DNA from: Ceratothoa steindachneri
Lineage: Eukaryota; Arthropoda; Malacostraca; Isopoda; Cymothoidae
DNA length: 64,000 nucleotides
Assembly: GCA_963969495.1 (NCBI GenBank)
Contig: OZ018321.1
Coordinates: 103,643,578-103,707,577, forward strand
Direction: 5' to 3'
The position numbers were made by a program, and so were the translations under genes. Shown here piece after piece: positions 11,113 to 22,134 of this stretch (within the stretch, counting starts at the first letter, position 1; the number at the start of each line of letters is the position of its first letter). The notes beneath the pieces are model-generated. The model was not told the DNA's origin and made no database searches. It saw only the letters and a list, made by a program, of their open reading frames with translations.

Positions 11113-13377
11113 TAAGATAATAATTCGAAACTTGAATGTCATTGTGGACGTCGAGAAGTGCAAGGCCGTTGAGGCGATCCTGGCCAATGGTGCTCCTCAT
11201 GTACGTCTTTAGCCGTTTCAAGGCTGAGTCATTATGATGGTCAGGAGCTTCGCAATGTTCGGGAACATACGGGTCTCGGCGTACTCCTTCGCATTATTGA
11301 CAGTCCCGAAGACCGGAGCGGAATTTGTCCACCTCTGTGCCTCTGCCTGCACGAGCCCAGGGAATCGACATCGCTCTCGTAGAGCTTAGCGTCATTAAGG
11401 ACGGCGCCCACGTCTGTTTTTGAGCCTTTGAAAAGCTCCTTCAACCGGAAAGCAACTGGCACGGTATCGTCAGCAGTCCTGGCCGGGATATTCTCACGCT
11501 GTGTCTGTCGTGCACAGACTCGGGAAACAAGGACATCATCGTGAGCTGAATCCACTTTAATCAGGAGATTCTTGGTTTTTGCAAATACAGTGTGGAACTG
11601 CTCCTCGGCATTCATTCTGAACTTGGCGAAAACAGTCGATCTCACGAATCAGTGCGTACTGGATGCCAAGTCACCGTCCTTCTTCTGCAGGGTCCTACAC
11701 AGCTCGAGTGTGTGGACCAAAACTGACTCCACAACAACCATCCCAATGAGAGAGCGAGGGTCCCTAATCGTGGCGAGTAAGATGACAGCGTTGGCATCTA
11801 GCTTCCTTTCCTCTTCCATGAAGAACGCGATGTGAGGCAGAAACTCGATGAACACGAGGACTGCATCATGCCCCTCAACCCACCTGGTGGGACACAAGGG
11901 CACCAACTTATCCCACTTAGTTGAGGAAAGCTTCACGATTTTTGAAAACCGGAGCGTCCGCATGTTGCTAGAGTAAATGAAATTATAGACTTCGTTGAGC
12001 GTTTAAAGGAAAAGTTTCACTTTTTCATATTGCAGGCATTGGTCAGCACCAAGTTCAGTCGGTGATTAAAGCAGTGGATTGGTTTGACGAGAGGGTATTG
12101 CTCCATGATGATGGCAGCACAACCTCTGAACTTACCCATCATGACACTCGTTCCATCGAAGCCGAGGCCGCGGCAGTTTGGCATGTCCAAACCAAGGCCT
12201 TGTACGGTGTGAATGAGCAGTTGAGCCAGGCCTTAACCGATGAGGTTCTCAGCATGGACAAAAGTGAGAAAGTCCTCGTTGATGTCCTCCTCGACGTGTC
12301 GAAGGAAAATGGTGGCTTGTTCCTTCCCTGAGACATCCATGGTCTCGTCCATTAGCACTGCGAATACCCCTGACACTCAAGCTAAGACCTCTCCCAGCAC
12401 CAATCAACCTGTAAAGTGAAATATGATTATGGTGACACCTGCTCATAATTTCAAAATAGCATGGATACTACTTTTGGAATAAGAGACCTATTTTTTGGAC
12501 AGAAGTTGCAGTGTCACCTACCTGTGATATCGATCAGCTAGGCTGGTGAGGAGGCGGTTGACGTCGGCATCTTCTCCCTAGCCTCGATAACGCAGAAGCG
12601 CTCTGAAGACTCCTTCTCCCGTTTTGCTCGGAATAGAGAGATCCAATGGACCGTCATCTCGATGCCCACGTAGAGGCAGCATATTTCGTCCGCAGAACAG
12701 GATGCTCTCAATGATCAGAACAAACAGGCGCCGGTTGGTCTCGATTTGCTCCTTCTTCTTCGTCTGTAGCATGGCGTCGACAGCCCTCGTCGGGTTTTGA
12801 AAAATGTCGACAAACACCTCCATTTTCGTCATTGCTGTCGCGTAATATCTGTGCTTATTGTGACTGCTGATCAACTCGGTGGCTTTTTTTTACCTGCACA
12901 TCAACTTTCTCGCTAGGGTGCCTAGCCTATGGTCTCCAACTCCGCCCGTATTTCCGCCAAACAGCACACGTGCAACGCAGTATCCACCATCGTTAAGCAA
13001 CAAGTACTTCAGCTAGTGGTATGTGATGCATCAGCTTGGTTGGAATCGCCTTTATGACAACATTCTTCAATGAATGGTAGCAATTCGACAGACGGGGCAT
13101 TCTGGTTGATTAAGGCCACTTTCTCGGAGTCTGTGGCCGCCTTGTTCCCAATGCAGATGGCAACGTCCACTGGACGTTGCAATAAAAGAGAAGTGAGTTC
13201 CTTGCCCTCCTGCACCTCATTGTAAGATTCGGCTTCGCTGTTGGATCTACAGGCTGTCGATGTCGAAGTGCTTGGCTGTTGCTCCAGCTCATTGACATCA
13301 CGCTCGCAATCACCACTCGTCTTGGCCACTTTGGTATTGAAGAACGAGGTGATCGTCATATCGCCGGCTCGCTTCAT
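11113..13377 (-). mobile_element. Decayed hAT transposase, ZMYM1/DUF4371 type
   Basis: Reading right to left on the minus strand. 13377-13009 is an N-terminal region starting MKRAGDMTITSFFNTK with Ser/Thr-rich filler. 12874-12578 is the DUF4371 block (KKEQIETNRRLFVLIIES, then LPLRGHRDDGPL). About 12350-12060 holds the hAT catalytic core words DETMDVSG and NCRGLGFDGTS. 11963-11649 holds LCPTRWVEGHDAV. 11645 onward holds RVCARQTQRENIPA. About 11230-11115 is the C-terminal dimerisation domain (RLKTYMRSTIGQDRLNGLAL). The order and spacing fit a zinc-finger MYM-type-1-like hAT protein. Several frameshifts and stops break it. No terminal repeats were identified. Confidence 0.85.
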
Positions 13378-13749
13378 GGTACACGCCCTGTGAATGAGAG
13401 AGAACTAATGCATCACATGAAAAAGTGCAGCCGCTTACATCAGCCCATGTCTGTAACAATATATAATAAAAAATCACTTACTTTGCACTGCTGTGTTTCA
13501 GATAGATGGTGATCCGGAGATGATTCTGGTGTAGTTGCGAGGGGAGAGAGGATGCTGGACTTAGTTCCAAAAGTTAAAGATGCCAGCGAGCACATGCTCA
13601 GCTCGGGCTAACTGACAAAGAGCGGAAAGACCAGGCGTGTGAGTCAGGATGCGCCATCCGACTGGTCAGCGAGTCAAGCGCACGCGCCGTGTGTCCGCCG
13701 TGACTCAAGACACGAGGTGCCGACTCGAAAAGCGATGCAAGCAAGGCAT
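13378..13749. other. No gene recognised
   Basis: Lies between the hAT start and the truncated I-like LINE. It may include the hAT 5' end. Confidence 0.45.
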
Positions 13750-14406
13750 ACTGTGTGGAATTTCCTCCTGGTCATGCGGGGCAGACCCAACCCCCGCTGG
13801 ATCTACCCCTGGCGTTCTGCTCTTCCTCACACCGACCAAATGTCAGGAATCAGGGCAGCCCAATGTGCTGCTTGGCCAAGAAAATGAGAGGCAGCCGAGG
13901 CGAACTTAAAGTTGTGTGCCATTGCGCCGCGATTGTTCCCATGCACCCCTCCCCCATCTCCAATGCCACGAAAGCTTCAGTTCACTTTCTGGGCACACTC
14001 GTGGGACGTACTGCCATTTGATGAAACGCTCGCCTCCACTTTACTGCGACGACTGTGTTGTCACCCAGACTGTTCGCCACATTCTTGTTTTTTGTCCCAG
14101 TCTGGGTGACCTTTGCGCACGTTATTTGTCTCGGTATCTCGTTGAGCAAGGTCGCTCCATCTTACACAAACTTGTGCACTATCTGACTCTTTTCCATTTT
14201 ATTTGACTCTTTGTGGTAGGTCTCATGTTCCTGCGCTAAGGGAAGGTGAGCCTCACCTGACACCGGAGCGTGCTTTTTTTTCTCTCGGTTTTGTGTGGGC
14301 GGGGAACGGGGGGGTGCGAACTTTAGAATACCCGAGTTCTAGGCTAGAATTTTAATTATGGCGACTTAGGCACTTGAAGGCAGTCGCCAGATGGGGCGCT
14401 AATTTT

Positions 14407-14410
<4 letters not shown>
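13750..14410 (+). mobile_element. 5'-truncated I-like LINE (3' end only)
   Basis: Closely parallels 54.28-55.03 kb of the full-length I-like LINE. It starts in the RNase H region (PPGHAG), then shows the shared segments CTCTTCCTCACAC, GGGGGGCGAACTTAAAG-like and CATTGCGCCGCGA, and the CxxC...H...C tail region. It ends with the same 3' UTR words (GGCGACTTAGGC, then GTCGCCAGATGGGGC) before an A-rich end. Indels scatter the reading frame, so it is non-coding. The poly-A junction runs straight into a (TC)n tract. Confidence 0.88.

Positions 14411-14463
<53 letters not shown>
14411..14463. repeat. (TC)n microsatellite
   Basis: About 26 uninterrupted TC units directly after the LINE 3' end. Confidence 0.98.
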
Positions 14464-14470
<7 letters not shown>

Positions 14471-14712
14471 TGAATTATTGTTAAATTATGAGTGTTTTTC
14501 TTACAATTGCCAGACCTGGTGGGCATTTTCTTAACTTATAGGAGTGATATTACATGGATTTAAAAAAGATTATTCTTACTTTTTTCACCATATATTTTGT
14601 GAAATAAATAAGTAACACACTATTGGTCTCGCATAAAAATATTCTATTAGCTAAATGAGACGTGACCTGAAAATTATAAGTGATTCTTCTGTTGTCGCAA
14701 AAGACTATATAC

Positions 14713-14714
<2 letters not shown>

Positions 14715-14788
<74 letters not shown>

Positions 14789-14805
14789 ATCTATCTATCT
14801 ATCTA

Positions 14806-14836
<31 letters not shown>
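14715..14836. repeat. (TC)n with internal (TATC)n
   Basis: A TC repeat of about 120 bp interrupted by six TATC units near 14787-14810. Two overlapping long open frames here are only Ser-Leu repeats. Confidence 0.98.
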
Positions 14837-15669
14837 TACTTTCATCACCTTTTGGGAAGATGGTATCGTCGTAGCTGATGTTATATGTATCTCGTCAAGG
14901 CATCGCCGAACTCCAGTTATTTTCCACATAAGTGAATTACCATGCAATAGTAGACGCACAAAGCGATGGCTCTGACCTAGCATGCCCCTCTGATAGCCCG
15001 GAACTACTAAAATTATAAATTTAACTCGGAGAATTTCCCAAGAATCCTACGGTCGTATATACCTATAACCTTTTTAGAAATTATCAGCATACTAGTAGGT
15101 ACCCGGGTTGCCTGGGATAAAAAGTCCTATTGCAAATAAATACAGATGCATATTGATTGAAATTCTTATATTGTGGCACAGAAATATCTTTACTTGCTTA
15201 TTATCAATAATATTTGTGGGGTGAAAAGAGACTCAAGTAAGTTGCGTACTCTCCCTATCATATAATATACCTACAATAAGTGAACGTTTGACCGCGTGCG
15301 TTCGGCAGTTCCCGCGCACCCATGAATGACCGTTAGTTATGAGCGAACAAATTTGTGGCCATAGCTACAGATTGAGCGTCTTTCAATACAGATTCTAAAG
15401 AGATTGTTTTAAAAGGTCTAATTAGAAAAACGGCCGAGCGTACCCAGTTGCCGGCCAATTAAAATGTAAAGAAAATATATTGGACTGTAAATCTGAATTA
15501 TGGTGAAGAAACAAGACGAGAGATACAAATGAATGTCCATCTGCGTAAGACGCCCCAACCATGAATACTAAGCTCAGATAAATTATATGTAACGTTGTAC
15601 TCAGGTAATTCATCCTTAATTTATACTTTACATGAATAAACATAAACGATATTTCGTCCTACTTTGTCC
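14837..15669. other. No gene recognised
   Basis: AT-rich; no motif supported. Confidence 0.5.
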
Positions 15670-16395
15670 TTAACCCACTTGAATCTCATTCCTGCTTACA
15701 TCATATAAAATTTCAATCCCATTCTTGATTACCCTCGCCTACATTTGAAAGTCATTCGCGCTTGTTTCCTCCCAAATTTGAATCTTATTCGTGCTGACAT
15801 CACCCTAAATTTGAATCTTGCTCGAGAATACACAACAATTTAAAACCCCTGTGTGCACACAACCAGCTCTACAATTCTAATCTACTTCCTACGTACACTC
15901 CTGTAATTTGAATCCATTCGAACTTAAATCTTCTGCAATTTGAATTCCATTTGTGCTACTCTCCTCCCCCAGGAATTTGAATAAAATTCGTGCAGACATT
16001 GCATGCAATTTGAAAAATATCAGTCCTGATTACAACCCCTGCAATTTGATCACCATACCCTTGCATAATTAAAATCTCATAGGTATTTACATACTTGCCA
16101 ATTCAAATCTCTCCCGTGCTAATAATCCTGGTAATTTGAGTCTCTCTCGTCTTACAGCCCACGCATTTTAAACTTATGCGTATTTGTATTCTCCTAATAT
16201 GAATCCCATTTGTGCTGATTTGAATCTTATTTGTGAATACAAACTAAAATTTTAATCTCATTCATGTTCACCCACCCTCTCCCTTCCTCACTTCGAATCT
16301 CATTCGTGCTCAGACCCTCCCCAATTTAAATCACATTCATACCGACATCATTTGCAATTTTAATCTCATTCATGTGCTCCATCCCCTCCCCTCCC
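15670..16395 (+). repeat. ~35-bp diverged minisatellite
   Basis: Roughly 20 diverged copies of a unit reading AATTTGAATCTCATTCGTGC followed by about 15 C-rich variable bases (for example TGACATCACCC). Period about 33-38 bp, no coding potential. Confidence 0.8.
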
Positions 16396-16689
16396 GCAAC
16401 TGGATCATTTTGAGTGGTGAAAACCTTTTAAAAACTCAAATAGCTGCTGGTACCTGGCTGCGCACAAACCCACACACACAGACGGAAATATATAATAATA
16501 GAAGACTTCGCTACAGTGCATCGCTTATCTCATCCAATCATTAAATCATAGATAAAAGCACTTGCCTTGCGTTTCATCTGATCAGGGATAAATAAGGACG
16601 TAGTTCATGGGCCCGCATATATGTACAGTGCTAATGCTAAAAATTACAGCGATACGCCGTTAACCGTGTCTAACCCTAAACCCCAGACT
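16396..16689. other. No gene recognised
   Basis: Short unique-looking spacer with a CA-rich patch near 16480. Confidence 0.45.
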
Positions 16690-17335
16690 CTGAATAGGTT
16701 GAAAATAATCCACATGGCTATCGTAGGTTTACTTCTTCGCTACCTGTTCCGAGACAACATATTCCCAATGTTAGATCATTTTACTCGTTGGGTGGAAGCC
16801 ATTTCCTTCTTGTGTGACAAAGTTTCGGTTCTCTTTAACGATTACTACAATTCACACCCAGCATTTTGAGTCATGCCTATGGAAAGAATTCACTCGTGGT
16901 CCTGACAGCGGAGACATTAAAACAACCACATAACACTATTCCTAGAGGACTGAGCTTATCTAACGTATCCATCCTCATTTGCAGGTGGGTCTGAGACCCA
17001 CAGTTCCAACCCGCTGTTTGAAATCCCTTTCCCTGGTTGTCCTTTACCTCAGAAATTCATAGCGGAGGGAAGGTGAGATCCGGAAGCGTCTCCGGACAAT
17101 CTAGTCTATGGCAAAAAAGCTGTGAATACCAGTCGATTTCGTCTAGAATACCTCGCATTTCATCTCCCCATACGACTTCGGCGCCAACTTTAGACGCACT
17201 ATGGGGTATATTAGGTCGACGCCGACCACAGTTAAAATGGAAATGTCAATTTATGTTTCCAAAGATCTTTATGCATCTCCTTCCGTTTTGGTTCGCGTAA
17301 ATGCCGTTACAAAACCGGTGCAACCTTACTCTAGT
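16690..17335 (+). mobile_element. Ty3/gypsy integrase remnant
   Basis: Translated + strand pieces carry gypsy integrase words in order: IVGLLLRYLFRDN then DHFTRWVEAISF (16700-16810, around the second catalytic Asp), and SCLWKEFTR (about 16870). After decayed sequence comes the C-terminal segment IYVSKDLYASPSVLVR followed by NAVTKPVQPYSS (17250-17330). These match the post-core region preceding the chromodomain-like end of arthropod gypsy integrases. Frames differ and stops intervene. No neighbouring RT or LTR remains. Confidence 0.72.
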
Positions 17336-20300
17336 TTTTTTTTAATTCATTAGATATACCCAAAATTTTACGTCACTTTGAGGAATAAAAAAAAGAGAAT
17401 ATAATTAGGCTTGATTATCTTGAACTGTCAGTTCTACAAAGCTAACCGCAGGTCACACTAGCAGGAAAATCATCAAGGCAAATGAAAAGATTGCAAATCT
17501 CTTTTCGTGCCTTAATTTCCTCTATTCTTCATGAATTTCATTGCCGGAGTGGGGGTGAGGGACTTGTCGGGGCGTCATTCTCTTACCTCACAAAGAATTG
17601 TAAATACACACGTACTTGCACGGATAGCGAGCAGGAAGTATTTATGGTTCAGTTTCCTATATTTTCCCAAGTCTGACAGGGAGTCATTCCCTCCATTTGA
17701 CCAGTTCTTTATCTGCGCCTCAAACTTTGCTAAACCCTCAGATCACGAATCACATCAGATGCTGAATCACCCGTTCGGAAAAAGGTATTAACCTAATCTT
17801 TTTACTTCTGTTGACATCAAATTTCCATGCATAAAAAGCTGCCCCAAGTATCGGGAGGTGTTGAGTTCTCCTCAATTAGGGAAGAAAAGAGCTTTCCTGT
17901 AAGTATGCAGACACATAAACCTTCACAAGAAGAAGATGAACTCTAACTTTGTCAAGTTAATCGAAGATGCGGTTTTTCCTTCAATTTTCCATTAAGAGAG
18001 AACTGGCTTTTTCTTTCACTTTCTCAACTCTCTAGCCGCTTCGAACTCATTGAATCGCTCAAATCTCCCGAGCCACTTTGTAGAAGATCGGCAGACTTCT
18101 CTGTGCAACCTTACTACGTGACACAATTTAGTTTCCAACTACGTTTACCACAGGTACTCAATGCGCCTTCAGAGATTTAATTATAGTCCAAATAAATCTA
18201 ATTCAACCAACTAATTTTCATACAAAAATGCTTCACAATTTCAAATCAGCGAAATTGTTTATTAAAGTTACTAGTGCATTTCGATAATCATATATATCTA
18301 CATATTCAAATTATTCGTACAAATGTTGTAGTAACGACTTGTTACCATCGATATATCTGCTTATCCTGCATTGCAAAGCTCATTTACTGATCTGCTATAA
18401 CTATCGTGTAATTACTCAAAAGTATTTACACTATAGGAAAGGTTCAACTAAAATTTCGAGCTCATACCTTTAGAAATCTTTCTTAAATCGAAAGAGAAGT
18501 GAAAACCCTCATGCTAATAGCAAAACTATTTTCAAGTTGCTGTGGGTCATTCCGCCTCGAGAAAAACAAGGTTTAAGGCTATCATAAAATTTTATACCGC
18601 TACGAATAAGACCATACCCCCCCCCCGTCCCTCAAAAAAAGAAAACGCAAATAAAAAACATTTGAAAGATACCCAGATCTACATGAAAACATACGAATCA
18701 AGAATCACTCCGGATCGGCGGGATGGATGAGCAAGATACTGAGTTGTTAATGTACGTCAAGTGAAACAGTTCCCAAAGCAACAAAAAGAAGAAAGAGGAT
18801 TGATGAGTGTCGTAGAATTGCTCATAGTCCGGTCCAATAATTATATTAGTCCTTGATCTGGACACGCCGCTTTTGTTTAAGTCGATGGTATTGAGGCCCT
18901 ATGACTCAATCTACGATCATTATATATATATAGGTTTTAATTCCTACTTAACGTGCGAAGGCTGGTTAGAGGCGGGTTGTGCCACGGCCAGGATTCTCAC
19001 TATAAAAGTCCCACTTATTACTGGGGGGAGGTTTGTGATTGTTAAATTCTAAGAGTGCATAATACAGGTTGAATAAATTAGCCGAAGGGATACTTAATTA
19101 AAGTTTTGCCAAGGGTACGTCAAAAAGGAGGAGTCACCAAATAAACACACGTACAAAATAAACTTTACTTTACAACAAAATAATGATGAGTAGCAATAGT
19201 TAAACGGGCATTTAGGTAAATAAGGATTAAATATTAAACACGGATTAGTCTGGGTTGACAGCAATTATAAATAATAATATCAGGGAATGACTCACTTGAA
19301 TCTCCTTAATAAAGGGAGGATAACAATGACGTTAAGCGCCTAGATTTATAATGACTCAATGGGAGTATCAATCACTGTTAATTAAATAGATAATTTAAGA
19401 ATAGAGGGACACTGGGTTTACAGATTACCATTAATTGTGATGGATTGGAGAGACGACTACTCAGGTCCAGACAAGGTGGTTCGGGTGGCGTTAACACGAG
19501 ATCTCGGGGAGAGGGGGGATAAGGCGATGGGTTCGGGGCTGCTGACTGCAGTTCCGGTTAGCTCACTCCTAACTGGATGTAACACTAACAAATAGTTACT
19601 TCCATAACTATTTGGATGTTCCTTTTTCTTTCTCAAGTTAAGTTGAGCAACAGAGCGTATTATTCTAGTCACAGACTCTGCGGGGCGAGATTTGCCTCAG
19701 GAACTCTTTGAGACAGCGACCAGGTTGACTCAGCGGGCGCACGCTGGCAGTCGATACGTTAAGGCCATGACACTCACTCAAGGTGAGGATTACGCGAGTA
19801 GGTCTGAAAGGCTTCTGCTGAGGAAAGAACGGCGTTGCCATTTATACCGCTGACTGTGTGAAATCGAGAGAGAGATTCCCTATACGACAATTTGCTTATC
19901 GCGGTGCCTTCTGGACAATCTCCTTGGTATCATAAAGAAGGAAAATAGAATTTAGGCTTCTCTGTGAGATAGGCCTTCTTCCATCAGACTTCCTGTCGCC
20001 TGTTTGGGGGGGGGCACGGTTAACGACTTAGGTCAGGGGGAAGGAGGAGGAGAGCGGTAGAATGTCGGGGGAGGGGGGGGGAGGAGATGAAGGTCAACTC
20101 AGACGACAAATCTCTTTCGTTCCCACGATCGCCTGGCGGCATGTGAGTGTGTACGTTCCATACCCTCACAATGAGTTAGGCCTCAATCGTTGAAAACAAG
20201 CTAGGAGGACATTTCAAAGTGGATAATGGCGTCAAACTGGATTCGAAGGCATAATGTCAGTTCATGGTTAAGAGCTTTCTACCTTGGTTGAAGAGACAGC

Positions 20301-20411
20301 CAGTGAGGATGAGGGAAGTCACTTGTATTCATGCAAGATAATGTCCCTAGTGATTCCTTCTAGTATTAGATAAATTGGTTAAATACGAACAGATTTGTAA
20401 GAGACCCAATC
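17336..20411. other. Long stretch without a recognised gene
   Basis: About 3 kb. AT-rich with simple runs: poly-C near 18620, TA-repeat near 18922-18932 and G-rich tracts near 20007 and 20070-20090. 19.45-20.1 kb is more GC-rich and resembles the composition of 3.6-4.4 kb, possibly related element ends, but I could not align them convincingly. No supported gene. Confidence 0.45.
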
Positions 20412-20626
20412 ATGGACTTGTCCTGCATCAAACGCGACTTAAAATCAATAGAAAACTTATGGAACCTCCTGAATAGAGACGTTTACGCAGATAGCAACCA
20501 ATTAAACAACAAAACTGACATTTAGCAAGCCGTCCAAGATGCTATAAATAATGTTTCCTCTTTGATTCTATCAGTGCACAACAGGGGATTCAATGTTATT
20601 CAGAAGAAAGGTTCCAGTAGCTCTTA
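20412..20626 (+). mobile_element. Tc1-like transposase C-terminal fragment
   Basis: The + strand translation has IENLWNLLNRDVYADSNQL, then QAVQDAINNVSSLILSVHNR and GFNVIQKKGSSS before a stop. This is the end of a Tc1/mariner-superfamily transposase: the (D)-IENLW segment carrying the third catalytic region, followed by the I-x-R-x-x-x-V-I-x-x-x-G tail. A stop codon interrupts it once. The catalytic region upstream is not found. Confidence 0.7.
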
Positions 20627-21430
20627 AACAATTTATTTAAAATTATGTTTCAGCAACTTTCCTTTCATTGTACTTCGTGCAATTACTTCTTTTAAAATTT
20701 AAACTTGATTTGTTTATAAATTTGGGCTGAAACTCTATGTATTCCTAATAATTAAGAATCTGGAAACGATTTCTTCACAGTATGCAAAATAGTCAATCTC
20801 AATATTTGTTTTCTTATTTTTCTCTCATATGCCATTTAGAATCAATATATTCAAATTTAATTTTATGTTCATGATTGTAACTCCACGTTCCAAAACACTG
20901 CAGCTCTTTTAGGAGAGCAGTGGTTATTTTCATTATTTGCATATAATCTCTAGGTACTTTACATTGACCAACAACACACGATTAAAAATACTCGAAGAAA
21001 CACTGGCTCTCCTGATATAACTTTTGTGTTCATATAGTGTTTTTAATCATACTAATCATTTTAACCATAGAATCAATTTTCCCCAGGCCCCCCAAATTTA
21101 CCCGTGTAATGTTTTTTGTAAAAGGAAAATTATAGAAGCCACATTAATTAGGGAAATCAAAAATTTCAACCCTTAGAAGGGTCATTTTAATGTAGCCTCT
21201 TTACCAAAAATTAATCTTAAAGAAAATTGTTAATAACTTAAATTCGCCCACCTGATTAATGATATTGATTTGATTTCTTATGTTTGGAATTATGTCTGTT
21301 CTCAGTATATGACTGAAGATGGTACGATAAACTCCATATTCATCATAAGTTTGATTTGGCCGTGTGGTATTGTCTATTTGTTTGTATAATATATTTTATT
21401 TAAGTCAGTGACTTTTTTATTTTTTAAACG
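20627..21430. other. No gene recognised
   Basis: AT-rich; may include the 3' end of the Tc1-like element and the 5' UTR of the CR1 copy beginning near 21430. Confidence 0.45.
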
Positions 21431-22134
21431 TTAATTAGGTTATAAGGCTGAGTGCATTGAGTGAGAGAAAAGGTGGATGGCAGAGGGTGAGTATGAGCGT
21501 GAGTCTTGGGATATTTGTGCTGATTGTGGAATGGTAGGAGTCGGGACTGCCAGTGTTGTTTGTGTTGGCTGCGAAACTGTGTCCGGGAGCTAGAAGAGAG
21601 AAGAGCACAGGATTTGCATAGGATAGCCATTGCTTTAGGAGTTAGTCATTGAGCTTAGAGGAAATCTCAGCAGTAAACCCAAGGGGAATTCTGAGGATCG
21701 TAAGTTTAGCCCATTTTCATTAGCTAGGAGTAGGACTAGTGGAGAGAGTAGTTAGTGGAGGGTGGTAAGTGGAGGAGGGAATCAAGTAGCTAGTGAGGCA
21801 TCTCCTGTTCCAGATGAGAGTAAAGATGCCGGTGTTAAGGGGGTGGGGATAGTAGACTTAGATAGAGAGAGTAGGTCCGTGCCTATTACTTGTAGTAATA
21901 GGTTCAGTGTCTTAGGAGAAAGGGGGTTATGGGTGTAAGCGAAGCAAATGAAGTGCCTGAAGTCCTTGTGGTTGATGATTCACAGGTTAGGTATTTAGAT
22001 AAAGACCTTTTGTAAACGTGAGCTCAGAGGAGGATGTGGGCTTGTTTGTCAGGTGCCCGTGTAGCGGATGTGAGTGAGAGAATTGAAAGGATAGTGGATG
22101 GACCTGAAAGGAATGCAGTTGTTTTACATCTGGG

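Noticed and set aside
14655..14975. Two overlapping frames of Ser-Leu repeats
   Set aside because: They are translations of the (TC)n microsatellite.
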